NCBI RefSeq assembly: GCF_002993335.1
Contig: NZ_PVNS01000019.1
Span: 1 to 37,790 of the forward strand
DNA from: Alkalicoccus urumqiensis
Lineage (GTDB): Bacteria > Bacillota > Bacilli > Bacillales > Salisediminibacteriaceae
DNA length: 37,790 nt
Direction of reading: 5' to 3'
The translations under genes were made by a program, and so were the position numbers. Within the stretch, counting starts at the first letter, position 1. Each line of letters opens with the position of its first letter. Below the pieces are notes generated by a model. The model was not told where the DNA came from. It did not search any database and saw only the letters and a list, made by a program, of their open reading frames with translations. Below, piece after piece: positions 8,328 through 16,867 of this stretch.

Positions 8328-8726
8328 CTATTCGCTGCCGAGACCGGTCCCGACAAACGTCAGACGCTTATTTACTTCCTCATATAATTCTCTAGCAAGC
8401 TTTGCACTGTATCCGAAATCGGAAATCATGGCTGTATCTGTATTGATGGAGAAATCTACCGCCGTCTTGTAAGGCCGGACCATAATAACGGTAACAACAA
8501 TAAATGTTTTTTTCCCCCGGGTCGTTTTGACGATCATTTCACCGTGCTCTTCGGAGATCGAGCTGATGTCGTAGCCCTGTCTCGATGAAAAAATTGCTTC
8601 CAGTTCTTGAAACACTTTTTCTTTCATCGCTTTATAGTAGTGTGTGCGAAGCGTTTCATCCGGATGCGTCTCTGATGTTTCGGTGCGTGTGCTGAATGCT
8701 TTCTGCAGTTTCTGCTTGATTCCCAT
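8328..8726 (-). CDS. Conserved small cytosolic protein of unknown function
   Basis: The 132-residue product has no signal peptide or membrane segment. The N-terminal third is helical and charged (MGIKQKLQKAFSTRTETSE); the rest alternates beta-like and helical stretches, including MIVKTTRGKKTFIVVTVIMVRPYKTAVDFSIN and FGYSAKLARELYEEVNKRL. I do not recognise the function; a resemblance to DUF1499-type proteins is only an impression. A good ribosome binding site (GGGGGTGGAG) precedes the ATG, and the gene lies 27 bp upstream of nrdR on the same strand, so cotranscription is likely. Codon use looks like its neighbours. Confidence 0.75.
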   Translation of the reverse strand: MGIKQKLQKAFSTRTETSETHPDETLRTHYYKAMKEKVFQELEAIFSSRQGYDISSISEEHGEMIVKTTRGKKTFIVVTVIMVRPYKTAVDFSINTDTAMISDFGYSAKLARELYEEVNKRLTFVGTGLGSE

Positions 8727-8832
8727 AGTATCTCCACCCCCGCATTGTCTCTGTAAATCATAGCAAGAAAACCCCCGGACTTCAATCTTTTCCGAACATC
8801 AGGCTGCCGGTGGAACGGGTTGTACGGGAAAG

Positions 8833-8856
8833 AAAAAACCGTCCGGTAAGGACGGT
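8833..8856 (-). terminator. Terminator after speD
   Basis: On the minus strand ACCGTCC, a TTACC loop and GGACGGT are followed by a run of T residues. It separates speD from the downstream gene. Confidence 0.9.
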
Positions 8857-8862
8857 CTGCTG

Positions 8863-9255
8863 CTATTTCGTATACGATTCCTCTGTACGTTTCGGTGTCA
8901 CTTCAATCGGACCGATGCCGCGGGGCACTTCTACAATTTCTGCCTTGCCGGCACCAAGTTCTTTTGCAATATAATCTGACGCGACATTCGGATCAATCCG
9001 GTCTCCGCATGTATACACATCAATGCTTGCATATCCATGCTCCGGAAAACTGTGAATCGTTAAGTGGGATTCACTGATAATGACAACCCCGCTGACTCCC
9101 TGCGGAGCGAACTTGTGGAAAGCGACTTCCCTGACTTCTGCTCCTGCTTCCAGCGCGGCATTGACGAATGTGCGCTCAATAAACGTTATATCATTTAATT
9201 TGTTGATATCACACTGCCAAAGCTCTGCAATGACGTGACGGCCCATGGTATCCAT
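8863..9255 (-). CDS. speD: S-adenosylmethionine decarboxylase proenzyme
   Basis: Makes decarboxylated SAM, the aminopropyl donor for spermidine. It is made as a proenzyme that cuts itself to form a pyruvoyl cofactor. The 130-residue protein contains the processing site [15 protein letters not shown]; cleavage is expected between Glu62 and Ser63. [13 protein letters not shown] and YTCGDRIDP are other conserved parts, and the sequence is very close to B. subtilis SpeD as I remember it. The open frame runs a further 12 codons upstream, but the start at 9255 gives the family N-terminus [13 protein letters not shown] and has a GGGGGAG ribosome binding site. It lies downstream of gapB, as in B. subtilis, with its own promoter. 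Confidence 0.96.
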   Translation of the reverse strand: MDTMGRHVIAELWQCDINKLNDITFIERTFVNAALEAGAEVREVAFHKFAPQGVSGVVIISESHLTIHSFPEHGYASIDVYTCGDRIDPNVASDYIAKELGAGKAEIVEVPRGIGPIEVTPKRTEESYTK

Positions 9256-9317
9256 ATGAGCTCCCCCTTTTTCAGCTGCTTTTCGTGACAAGCGCGTCCT
9301 GCCTGATGTGTGGGGGA

Positions 9318-9342
9318 AAGTTAGTCCGAAGAGGTCCTAACC
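9318..9342 (-). promoter_or_regulatory. Hairpin in the speD leader
   Basis: On the minus strand GTTAG and CTAAC pair with a few inner pairs around CTCTTCGG, about 65 nt before the speD start. Only TTT follows, so it is a weak attenuator candidate or simply an RNA fold. Confidence 0.35.
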
Positions 9343-9372
9343 CGGAACATCATGACACGTTTCACGAAAATC

Positions 9373-9401
9373 AGTATAAAGTTTTTAGAGGGAGATTGCA
9401 A
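9373..9401 (-). promoter_or_regulatory. Promoter of speD
   Basis: On the minus strand TTGCAA (9396-9401), 17 nt, TATACT (9373-9378), beginning 14 bases after the gapB stop codon. It allows speD expression without gapB. Confidence 0.75.
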
Positions 9402-9415
9402 TCTTTTTCTTCCGG

Positions 9416-10444
9416 TCACGAGGCATAGGTTTCTCTTTCCGCTTCCAAACCTCTGCCGACACAGTGGACGAGATCGACCAGTCTGCAGGAGTAGCCCCAT
9501 TCATTGTCATACCATGCGAGTACTTTTACCTGGCGGTCGTTAATAACCATCGTCGACAACCCATCAATGACTGCGGAGCGGGAATCCCCGTTGTAATCGA
9601 TAGAGACCAGCGGATCCTCCGAGTAACCGAGCACACGATTCATACTGCCCTCAGATGCCTCTTTTAAAAGCGCGTTCACTTCCTCCGCTGACGTTTCTCT
9701 GGATACATCGATGACAAGATCCACCAGCGAAACGTTTGGTGTCGGCACACGGAGGGCCAGTCCATGAAGTTTCCCTTCCATCTCCGGAATAACCTGGGAT
9801 ATTGCCTTAGCTGCTCCGGTCGTTGTTGGAATGATGGACTGGGCACATCCTCTGGCGCGACGGAGATCTTTATGCGGATTGTCCATATTGTTCTGATCTC
9901 CCGTGTAGGAATGCACGGTCGTCATCATTCCGGACTCGATACCGAATGCATGATCCAGAACCCGGACAACCGGTGCGAGGCAGTTGGTTGTGCAGGAAGC
10001 ATTGGAGATCACATGGTGCTGAGAGGCATCGTATTCGTCTTCATTCACGCCGATGACGATGGTTTTATCTTCATTTTTACCAGGAGCCGTAATAATGACT
10101 TTCTTTGCCCCTGCATGAAGATGACGTGCTGCCTCCGATCGTTCGCGGAATTTACCTGTCGCCTCAATGACAATATCTACATTCAGTTCTCCCCATGGCA
10201 GTTCTTCAGGGATACGGGAATGAACAATCGGTATCTCCGTACCGGCGGCGTAAAGCGTATCTCCTTCTGCATATACCTTCTGCTCAAATGGACCATGGAC
10301 ACTGTCATAGTTTATCAAATGAGCCAGTGTTTCTGCCGGATAACTTGCATTTACAGCAGCAATCTCTACATGCTGATCCAGAAGCGCCCTCCGGAAAACC
10401 ATTCTGCCGATTCTCCCAAACCCATTGATCGCTATTCGCACCAT
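9416..10444 (-). CDS. gapB: Glyceraldehyde-3-phosphate dehydrogenase, gluconeogenic NADP type
   Basis: Interconverts glyceraldehyde-3-phosphate and 1,3-bisphosphoglycerate. The 342-residue protein has an N-terminal Rossmann domain (INGFGRIGRMVFRRA) and the catalytic Cys151 in SNASCTTNCLAP. The residue after the second beta strand, usually Asp in NAD enzymes (IND), is Ala here (VNASYPAETL), which fits the NADP preference of B. subtilis GapB. The gene order gapB-speD supports this assignment over glycolytic gapA. In B. subtilis gapB is repressed by CcpN on glycolytic carbon; a perfect match to the CcpN motif overlaps the promoter here. Start at 10444 follows GGAGGG. Confidence 0.93.
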   Translation of the reverse strand: MVRIAINGFGRIGRMVFRRALLDQHVEIAAVNASYPAETLAHLINYDSVHGPFEQKVYAEGDTLYAAGTEIPIVHSRIPEELPWGELNVDIVIEATGKFRERSEAARHLHAGAKKVIITAPGKNEDKTIVIGVNEDEYDASQHHVISNASCTTNCLAPVVRVLDHAFGIESGMMTTVHSYTGDQNNMDNPHKDLRRARGCAQSIIPTTTGAAKAISQVIPEMEGKLHGLALRVPTPNVSLVDLVIDVSRETSAEEVNALLKEASEGSMNRVLGYSEDPLVSIDYNGDSRSAVIDGLSTMVINDRQVKVLAWYDNEWGYSCRLVDLVHCVGRGLEAERETYAS

Positions 10445-10471
10445 GAGGATCCCTCCAAATAAATAATTTAA

Positions 10472-10485
10472 TTAAAGCGTTTACA
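10472..10485 (-). promoter_or_regulatory. cre-like site downstream of the gapB promoter
   Basis: On the minus strand TGTAAACGCTTTAA matches the cre consensus TGWAANCGNTNWCA at 13 of 14 positions. It lies just downstream of the -10 box, where bound CcpA would block transcription. Motif match only. Confidence 0.5.
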
Positions 10486-10491
10486 TTAATT

Positions 10492-10502
10492 AGTATAGCA
10501 CA
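10492..10502 (-). promoter_or_regulatory. CcpN operator overlapping the gapB -10 box
   Basis: On the minus strand TGTGCTATACT fits the CcpN consensus TRTGHYATAYW at every position, as I recall that consensus. Its last six bases are the -10 box TATACT (10492-10497). The -35 region is weak (TCGTCA at 17 nt). Confidence 0.72.
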
Positions 10503-10614
10503 TTAACTTAATTGTGACGACATAATTAATGGCTTTTTCTTGAAAAATTGTGGGAACCGTTCAAGGCAGCCTTTTCAGGCTTCATCCTGCCCGGGAAATC
10601 GGATGGGAAAGCAG

Positions 10615-10649
10615 AAAAAACCGGAGGTGCTTCTGCCTCCGGTTTTTTT
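10615..10649 (-). terminator. Terminator after coaE (bidirectional shape)
   Basis: CCGGAGG and CCTCCGG pair around GTGCTTCTG, flanked by A residues on one side and T residues on the other, so it would work in both directions. On the minus strand it ends the polA-mutM-coaE transcript. Confidence 0.93.
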
Positions 10650-10654
10650 AGCTC

Positions 10655-11248
10655 TTATTCTGATTTCAGCTGCTCAACCCACCGATGGATCTGACGGCGT
10701 GTCTCTTCCAGACTGCCGCTGTTATCAATCACAATATCAGCTTTATTCTTTTTTGTTTCCACAGACAACTGGGATTGAATACGGTCTTCCGCTTCCTTTT
10801 CGGTATAGTCATTCCTTGTGCGCAGTCTCTCTTTCTGGAGTGCTTCCGGAACGTATACAACGGCGATCCGGTCCACCATATGCTCCAGACCGCTCTCAAA
10901 AAGAAGAGGAATATCAAGAACAACAACGGGCTCTCCTGCAGCTTCTAAAGCTCCTGCTTTTTCTTTCATCCGTCTGCGGACTTCCGGATGAATAATGCCG
11001 TTCAATTCTTTTCTGCTATCTTCATTCTGAAACACGATCTCTCCGAGTGCTTCTCTATTTAACGTGCCGTCCGGGTGAATGACTTCCGGGCCGAATGTCC
11101 GCTCAATTGCTTCTAAAGCGGGGGTTCCGGGCTCCACAATTTCCCGGGAAATAACATCCGCATCGATGACAGGAACGTCTAATTCCTTTAACATCTCCGC
11201 CGCGGTGCTTTTTCCCGTCGCTATGCTTCCTGTCAAACCGATTCTCAT
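10655..11248 (-). CDS. coaE: Dephospho-CoA kinase
   Basis: Catalyses the last step of coenzyme A synthesis, phosphorylation of dephospho-CoA on the ribose. The 197-residue protein starts MRIGLTGSIATGKST, with the P-loop at residues 7-15, then VIDADVISREIVEPGTPAL and the conserved VVLDIPLLFESGLE. Length fits. Its ATG overlaps the mutM stop by 4 bp (ATGA), so it is translationally coupled to mutM. In B. subtilis the sporulation membrane gene ytaF lies between mutM and coaE; it is absent here. Confidence 0.96.
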   Translation of the reverse strand: MRIGLTGSIATGKSTAAEMLKELDVPVIDADVISREIVEPGTPALEAIERTFGPEVIHPDGTLNREALGEIVFQNEDSRKELNGIIHPEVRRRMKEKAGALEAAGEPVVVLDIPLLFESGLEHMVDRIAVVYVPEALQKERLRTRNDYTEKEAEDRIQSQLSVETKKNKADIVIDNSGSLEETRRQIHRWVEQLKSE

Positions 11249-12084
11249 CGTCCGTCTCCTCCTTCCTGGCAGACTGGACAGATGTGCGTCCCTCTCCCGC
11301 CTACCACCGTCCGCTCAATTGGATGTCCGCACTCCAGGCATGCCTCTCCTTTTCTTCCGTAGACATACAGCTGCTGCTGGAAGCTCCCCTTTTTTCCTTC
11401 ACTGTTCACATACGACCGGATCGAGGAACCGCCTGCATCCACCGCCTGCTGAAGCGTTGTTTTTACAGCATGATGAAGTGGTGTGATTTTCGATTCAGGT
11501 ACCTCATCTGCAGGCGTTTCAGGATGAATACCGGCTTGAAACAGCGCTTCATCCACATAAATGTTTCCAAGGCCGACAAGTTTTGTCTGATCAAGGAGAA
11601 GTGTCTTTACGGCACGACCCGACCGCGAAAGAATGGAGGCAAGAACCTCTGGTGTAAAAGCGGCTTCAAGTGGTTCCGGGCCCAGCTGCCGAAGCGGGAG
11701 CTCGCTGAATTCGGTTCCTTTATCGAAAACGTGCATCGTGCCGAACTGGCGGACATCAGTATAGCGGAGTTCAGATTCATCAGTAAACATAAAACGGACG
11801 TGCGTATGCTTACCTACGGGATCTGTGGAAGAATGAATCGAATACTTCCCTTCCATCCGGAGATGCGAAACAAGAACATCTGTAGACAGCTGAATCAGCA
11901 GAAACTTCCCGCGCCGGTCCACACCTTCTATCTGCTGACCGGCAAGCTGTCCCCGGAATTGTTCAATGTCGTCAGGCCGCTGAATGATTCGCGGCAGCGT
12001 AACGACGACATCCCGTATGGTTTTATTCACACATTGGGACAAAAGCGTCCTTCTGACGGTTTCTACTTCGGGTAATTCAGGCAC
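11245..12084 (-). CDS. mutM: Formamidopyrimidine-DNA glycosylase
   Basis: Removes 8-oxoguanine and formamidopyrimidines from DNA and cuts the abasic site. The 279-residue protein begins MPELPEVETVRRTL: Pro2 is the catalytic nucleophile after Met removal and Glu3 assists. The H2TH DNA-binding region is in the middle (LLLDQTKLVGLGNIYVDEALF), and a C-terminal four-cysteine zinc finger is present (ACLECGHP ... GTHICPVCQ). All key residues are seen and length is normal. It lies 52 bp after polA and overlaps coaE, forming a polA-mutM-coaE operon. Confidence 0.97.
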   Translation of the reverse strand: MPELPEVETVRRTLLSQCVNKTIRDVVVTLPRIIQRPDDIEQFRGQLAGQQIEGVDRRGKFLLIQLSTDVLVSHLRMEGKYSIHSSTDPVGKHTHVRFMFTDESELRYTDVRQFGTMHVFDKGTEFSELPLRQLGPEPLEAAFTPEVLASILSRSGRAVKTLLLDQTKLVGLGNIYVDEALFQAGIHPETPADEVPESKITPLHHAVKTTLQQAVDAGGSSIRSYVNSEGKKGSFQQQLYVYGRKGEACLECGHPIERTVVGGRGTHICPVCQEGGDGR

Positions 12085-12136
12085 TTCTGCCCCTCCTTTC
12101 TATGATACGCAGCAGATTTTTCCGTTCTTATTTTTA

Positions 12137-14770
12137 TTATTTCGCATCGTACCAAGTACTGCCGTATGACACATCGACTTTCAGCGGCACATCGAGAGAG
12201 ACGGTCTTTTCCATCGTTTCGGCAACAAGCCGGCTCAGTTTTTCTGCTTCCTTTTCCGGCGTCTCAAAAATCAATTCATCGTGTACCTGCAGCAGCATCG
12301 TACCGCTCAGGCCGCTTTCGTCCAGCGCCCGGCTCATGTCGACCATCGCCTGTTTAATGATATCGGCAGCTGTTCCTTGAATCGGCGTATTCATCGCTGT
12401 ACGTTCGGCAAAGCTCCGCTGATTGAAGTTTTTGCTCGTTATTTCCGGAAGGTAGCGGCGCCGGTTCATCATCGTTGTGACGTAGCCGTTCTCCCGCGCA
12501 AATGCTTTGCTTGATTCCATATAATCCTGAACCCCCGGATAGTTCTTCAAATACGTTTCAATAAACGCAGCGGCTTCTTTCCGTGTAATACCGAGACTCT
12601 GGGAAAGTCCGTAATCACTGATACCATAAACGATTCCAAAATTCACCGCTTTGGCTGTCCGCCGCATATTGCTGTCGACATCTTCCGGAGAGACACCAAA
12701 TACATCGGCGGCTGTTTTCGTATGAATATCCATGCCCTGATTAAAGGCTTCGATGAGCGAAGTATCCTGCGCCATGTGTGCAAGTACACGCAGCTCGATC
12801 TGTGAATAGTCTGCTGCGAGGATGACTTCGCCCGAAGAAGTCGGAATAAATGCTTTGCGGATTTTCCGCCCTTCCTCCAGACGGATCGGGATGTTCTGGA
12901 GGTTCGGATCTGTAGAAGAAAGGCGGCCTGTCTGCGTCAGCGCCTGATTAAATCGTGTGTGGATCCGGCCGGTTTTCGAATGGACGGATTTTAACAAACC
13001 TTCAATATACGTGGAATTCAGTTTGCCCAGCTGACGGTATGTCAAAATGGATGAGATAATTTCATGTTCCGGCTCCAGCTTTTCGAGCACATCTGCTGAC
13101 GTGGAGTAGCCGGTCTTCGTTTTTTTCAGTACGGGCAGACCCAGCTTTTCAAATAAAATTTCCCCGAGCTGTTTCGGCGAATTAATATTAAATTCTGTTC
13201 CGGCAAGCGAATAGATCGTTTTTTCCATTTCTGCAAGGCGCTCTGTCAGGCTTTCTCCGATTCGGTGAAGTTCTTTCTCATCTACAGCAACACCGTGGCG
13301 CTCCATACGGCCTAAAATAACAGAAAGAGGCATTTCCAGGTCGGTAAGAAGGGCAAGCTGCTCATTCTGCTTTAGCTCTTTTTCCAGTATTGGTTTGAGT
13401 TCCCTGGCAGCAGCGGCTTTTCTGCCCAGGTGCTGGACCAGCTCTTCTTCAGGAGGAACGGCCTGCTTCTTTCCTTTTCCGTAAACCTGTTCATCTACCT
13501 GAACCTGCATCCCGCTTCTCCGGCTTGTAATAGCGGCAATATCGTGGGAGGATGCGCCTGGATCGAGAAGATAGGAGGCCATCTGCACATCGAAAGTAAT
13601 CCCGCTTAAAAAAACGTCTTCCCATCCAAGAGTGACAACAGCGCGCTTCGCGTCAAACACCCATTTGGTTCTCTCTTCGTTTTCCGCCCACTCTCTGAAA
13701 AGATCGCTCTCTGTACACGCGGAAGGGTCCAGCACCCACGTTCCGTTCTCATTGGCCAGAGCCACGCCGATCATGACAGCATGATGGTAGTTTTCTTCAA
13801 GTGATTCCACGACGAGTGCCGTGCCCTCTGTCAGCATTTCCGGGCGCAGTTCCTCCGCTTTCTTTACATCGATGTCAGCAAGCTCCTCCGGCTTCTCTTC
13901 TTCCAGGCCGGGGATGCGTCCGAGCAGCGACTGAAAGCCCATCTCCTCGAAAAATGCTTTAATTGTCTTTGGATCACCCTGTTCCCATGCAAGTGCAGCA
14001 AGCTCCGTCTGAACCGGAGCAGTGCGGTATATTTCTGCCAGTTTCCGGCTCATGCGGGCCTGCTCTTCGTTTTCAGAAAGGTTCTGTTTCATTTTTTTCC
14101 CGGAGATCTCGTCTATATGTTCATAAACGCCTTCCACAGTATCATACGCTGCGAGCAGCTTCAGTGCTGTTTTCTCGCCAATACCGGGCACGCCGGGAAT
14201 ATTATCCGAGCTGTCTCCCATGAGACCTTTCATATCGACAATTTGATCCGGCCGGAGACCGTACCGCTCATGCAGCGCATCCGGGTCATAGGCTTCCACA
14301 TTTGTAATGCCTTTCTTCGTAAGGGTGACCGTTGTGTGCTTATCCACCAGCTGAAGCAGGTCTTTGTCTCCGGTGAAAATGGTGGTTTCCCATCCTGCAT
14401 CTGATGCATGTCTGGACAGTGTTCCGATAATATCATCCGCTTCGTAATTTTCAATTTCTTCGTACGGAATGGAAAACGCGTCGAGAAGTTCCCTCATGAC
14501 CGGCAGCTGTTCTGCGAGTTCCGGAGGCGTTTTCTCACGCGTGCCTTTGTACGATGAATATGTATCATGGCGGAACGTTGTTTTGCCTGCATCAAACGCC
14601 ACCATCATATGGGTCGGCTTTTCCTCCTCCAGCACTTTTAAAAGCATCGTCGTAAATCCATATACCGCGTTTGTATAGACGCCTTTGTCATTGTTTAACA
14701 GCGGCAGCGCAAAAAACGCCCGGTAGGCGATGCTGTTTCCGTCGATCAATACTAGTTTGTTTTTCGTCAT
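12137..14770 (-). CDS. polA: DNA polymerase I
   Basis: Fills gaps and removes RNA primers in repair and lagging-strand synthesis. The 877-residue protein has the 5' nuclease domain (LVLIDGNSIAYRAFF, EADDIIGTL, TGDKDLLQLV, GDSSDNIPGVPGIGEKTA) in about the first 290 residues, then a 3' exonuclease-like domain and the polymerase domain with motif A DYSQIELRVLAH, motif B RRTAKAVNFGIVYGIS and motif C QVHDELIFE. The exonuclease DxE motif is missing (ALVVESLEENYHHA), so proofreading is probably inactive, as in other Bacillus PolA. The frame opens with GTG at 14779, but the ATG at 14770 has the better spaced GGAG site and gives the usual N-terminus MTKNKLVLIDGN. Confidence 0.97.
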   Translation of the reverse strand: MTKNKLVLIDGNSIAYRAFFALPLLNNDKGVYTNAVYGFTTMLLKVLEEEKPTHMMVAFDAGKTTFRHDTYSSYKGTREKTPPELAEQLPVMRELLDAFSIPYEEIENYEADDIIGTLSRHASDAGWETTIFTGDKDLLQLVDKHTTVTLTKKGITNVEAYDPDALHERYGLRPDQIVDMKGLMGDSSDNIPGVPGIGEKTALKLLAAYDTVEGVYEHIDEISGKKMKQNLSENEEQARMSRKLAEIYRTAPVQTELAALAWEQGDPKTIKAFFEEMGFQSLLGRIPGLEEEKPEELADIDVKKAEELRPEMLTEGTALVVESLEENYHHAVMIGVALANENGTWVLDPSACTESDLFREWAENEERTKWVFDAKRAVVTLGWEDVFLSGITFDVQMASYLLDPGASSHDIAAITSRRSGMQVQVDEQVYGKGKKQAVPPEEELVQHLGRKAAAARELKPILEKELKQNEQLALLTDLEMPLSVILGRMERHGVAVDEKELHRIGESLTERLAEMEKTIYSLAGTEFNINSPKQLGEILFEKLGLPVLKKTKTGYSTSADVLEKLEPEHEIISSILTYRQLGKLNSTYIEGLLKSVHSKTGRIHTRFNQALTQTGRLSSTDPNLQNIPIRLEEGRKIRKAFIPTSSGEVILAADYSQIELRVLAHMAQDTSLIEAFNQGMDIHTKTAADVFGVSPEDVDSNMRRTAKAVNFGIVYGISDYGLSQSLGITRKEAAAFIETYLKNYPGVQDYMESSKAFARENGYVTTMMNRRRYLPEITSKNFNQRSFAERTAMNTPIQGTAADIIKQAMVDMSRALDESGLSGTMLLQVHDELIFETPEKEAEKLSRLVAETMEKTVSLDVPLKVDVSYGSTWYDAK

Positions 14771-14934
14771 CCGAGCCACTCCGTTCCCTGGAAAGTATGT
14801 TCTGGTTTTAGTTTATCATGACTTCCAGATCCGGACAAAGCGGCGCACGAATAATTGGCTTTCCGGTGCCGGTTACATGCTGAAAGAATCACAGACAGAC
14901 TGCAGCAGGTTGAACCACAGGTATTTTTTTCCAC
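14771..14934. other. Upstream region of polA
   Basis: No gene is supported between the polA start and the phoR terminator; together with the tail of phoR this makes about 330 bases without coding. It holds the polA promoter (separate entry) and otherwise nothing I can identify. Confidence 0.6.
14810..14838 (-). promoter_or_regulatory. Promoter of polA-mutM-coaE
   Basis: On the minus strand TTGTCC (14833-14838), 17 nt, TAAACT (14810-14815), about 40 nt before the polA start. Confidence 0.6.
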
Positions 14935-14979
14935 AAAAAAAAAAAAAAAGAACGGAAGCTCAGGGGGTGGCTTCCGTTC
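14935..14979 (-). terminator. Terminator after phoR, with 15-base homopolymer
   Basis: On the minus strand GAACGGAAG pairs with CTTCCGTTC around a C-rich loop, followed by an uninterrupted run of 15 T residues (A on the plus strand, 14935-14949). The run is longer than needed and could be prone to length change. Confidence 0.88.
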
Positions 14980-15100
14980 CTCAAGGGGGATGCAGAGACA
15001 GAGACCGGATGCTTCCGTTCTCTGTGTTCCGTTCACAGTTCCTAGTATATCCCCTGAATACTAAGAAAGTTTTAAGACGCAGTGAAGAAAATGTAAATCA

Positions 15101-16867
15101 TTATGAACCAAATGGATAACGGGAGAAAACGAGACGGAATGTCGTTCCTTTACCAGGTCGGCTGTCCACCGCCAGCTCGGCATGGTGCGCTTCCGCCAGG
15201 TGTTTTACAATCGCCAGTCCGAGGCCCGTACCGCCGGAATTTCTGCTGCGGGCACGGTCCACTCTGTAAAAGCGTTCGAACACACGCGGGATTTCCTTTT
15301 TGGAGATGCCGATGCCCGTATCGCTGACTTCTACAACTACATTTTCCTTTTGACCAGTGACTTTAATGCGTACATCGCCGCCTTCCGGTGTATAGACGAC
15401 TGCATTGTTCACCAGGTTTAAAAATACCTGCTTTAAGCGGGCATGGTCACCGGGTGCTGTTGTATCCCCCTGAATTTTCGTTTCCAGGTTCATCGATTTT
15501 GCTGCTGCTTTTTCTTTCAACAGCAGCAGCGTTTCCTCTGCCAGTGATCCGTAATCAACTTCATCCCAGTTCAGCTGGAAATGCTCCCCTTCAATTTTGG
15601 AAAGCTCCAGAAGATCGGTGATCAGCTCTTCTAAGCGGACCGCCTCTTTGGCTATGATCGTTAAGAATCGTTCCATGGCAGCTTCGTCATTCATCGCACC
15701 GTCGAGAAGTGTTTCCGTAAACCCTTTTAGTGATGTGACGGGCGTCTTCAGCTCATGGGATACATTGGCGACGAAATCTTTTCTCGCCTGCTCCAGTTTT
15801 TTCAGTTCCGTAATATCATGGAACACGAGCACGATCCCTTTCAATTTCCCGTCCTGGCCGACGACCGGTGCACCATGGACATCAAAATGACGGATGTATA
15901 TACCCGACGGCCATTTCATCTGTCTGCGGATCGGCTCTTCTTTCAAAAACAGTTCCTGGACGAACTTGATCATTTTCTTATTGTTGATCGCATTGTAGTA
16001 CAGCTGATTCTGCCACTGTGCCGTATCTTCCTCGAAAATTTCACTGCAGGAACGGTTCAACAGCGTAATATCGCCTTTGGCGTTAATCAGAATCAGGCCG
16101 CTTCCCATATTTTCAATCAGCGTCTCGAGCCGCTCCTGCTGGTTTTCATACGTTTTTGTTACCTGCTCGAGGTTTTCCGCCATAACGTTGATCGAGCGGT
16201 TCAGTTCTCCTATTTCCAAGTCCACGCCTTCATAGGTCCGGGCAGAAAAGTTTCCTCTTGCCAGTTCATTCGCTACCCGGCGCGCATCCTCCACCGGGCG
16301 GATGAGTTCATTCGTCAGCCTCGTAATAAGCGCCACGATTATGACAAAAGCGACAAAGAACGAAACGATGAGCAGTGTCCATACATTTTGATAGACATCC
16401 TGAAGCTCATCCATTTCCACCCCGATCCGGAGCAGCTGTCCCTCTTCTTCCGTCAGTTCCAGCGGCACGACGTAGTATAAAAGCTCTGTATTCACCGTCT
16501 CACTGAAACGAATGCTGAAAGGTTCTCCTCCGCCTCTGGCACCAATGACTTCAGGACGGTTTTCTCTTGAAGACATATCGCCGTTTTCCTGACTGCTGTC
16601 TGCAAGCACGGTACCATCTGCATCAATAAGTGTCAGTCTCGCCTCCAGCCGTTCCGCCAGAGCGGAAACCACTTCCTGAAGCTCCTGATCCGCAGACCTC
16701 TGCTCGATTGCAAAGGCCGCGGTCTCTGCCTCTTTCTCAATCCGGTCGACCATCCGGTCCTGATAAAAATCTTGAATAAAAGGACCAAGGACAGCCCCCA
16801 GTCCTGCAAGAACAAGCAGAATAATCAGCGAAACCGGAAGAATCAGCCGGAACCGGTAACTGCTCAT
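15101..16867 (-). CDS. phoR: Phosphate-sensing histidine kinase PhoR
   Basis: Membrane sensor kinase that phosphorylates PhoP under phosphate limitation. The 588-residue protein has a first membrane helix (about 9-28), an extracytoplasmic sensor region (about 40-160), a second membrane helix (about 162-183), a HAMP linker, a PAS domain (about 245-355) and the kinase core: H-box NVSHELKTPVTSL with phospho-acceptor His371, N-box FLNLVNNAV (482-490), G1 DTGIG (516-520) and G2 GGTGLGLA (545-552). Length and layout match B. subtilis PhoR. The ATG overlaps the phoP stop by 4 bp. A long terminator follows. Confidence 0.93.
   Translation of the reverse strand: MSSYRFRLILPVSLIILLVLAGLGAVLGPFIQDFYQDRMVDRIEKEAETAAFAIEQRSADQELQEVVSALAERLEARLTLIDADGTVLADSSQENGDMSSRENRPEVIGARGGGEPFSIRFSETVNTELLYYVVPLELTEEEGQLLRIGVEMDELQDVYQNVWTLLIVSFFVAFVIIVALITRLTNELIRPVEDARRVANELARGNFSARTYEGVDLEIGELNRSINVMAENLEQVTKTYENQQERLETLIENMGSGLILINAKGDITLLNRSCSEIFEEDTAQWQNQLYYNAINNKKMIKFVQELFLKEEPIRRQMKWPSGIYIRHFDVHGAPVVGQDGKLKGIVLVFHDITELKKLEQARKDFVANVSHELKTPVTSLKGFTETLLDGAMNDEAAMERFLTIIAKEAVRLEELITDLLELSKIEGEHFQLNWDEVDYGSLAEETLLLLKEKAAAKSMNLETKIQGDTTAPGDHARLKQVFLNLVNNAVVYTPEGGDVRIKVTGQKENVVVEVSDTGIGISKKEIPRVFERFYRVDRARSRNSGGTGLGLAIVKHLAEAHHAELAVDSRPGKGTTFRLVFSRYPFGS

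Noticed and set aside
14935-14949. The 15-A tract as a phase-variation switch
   Set aside because: It lies outside any coding region, as the T tract of the phoR terminator, so length changes would not alter a protein.
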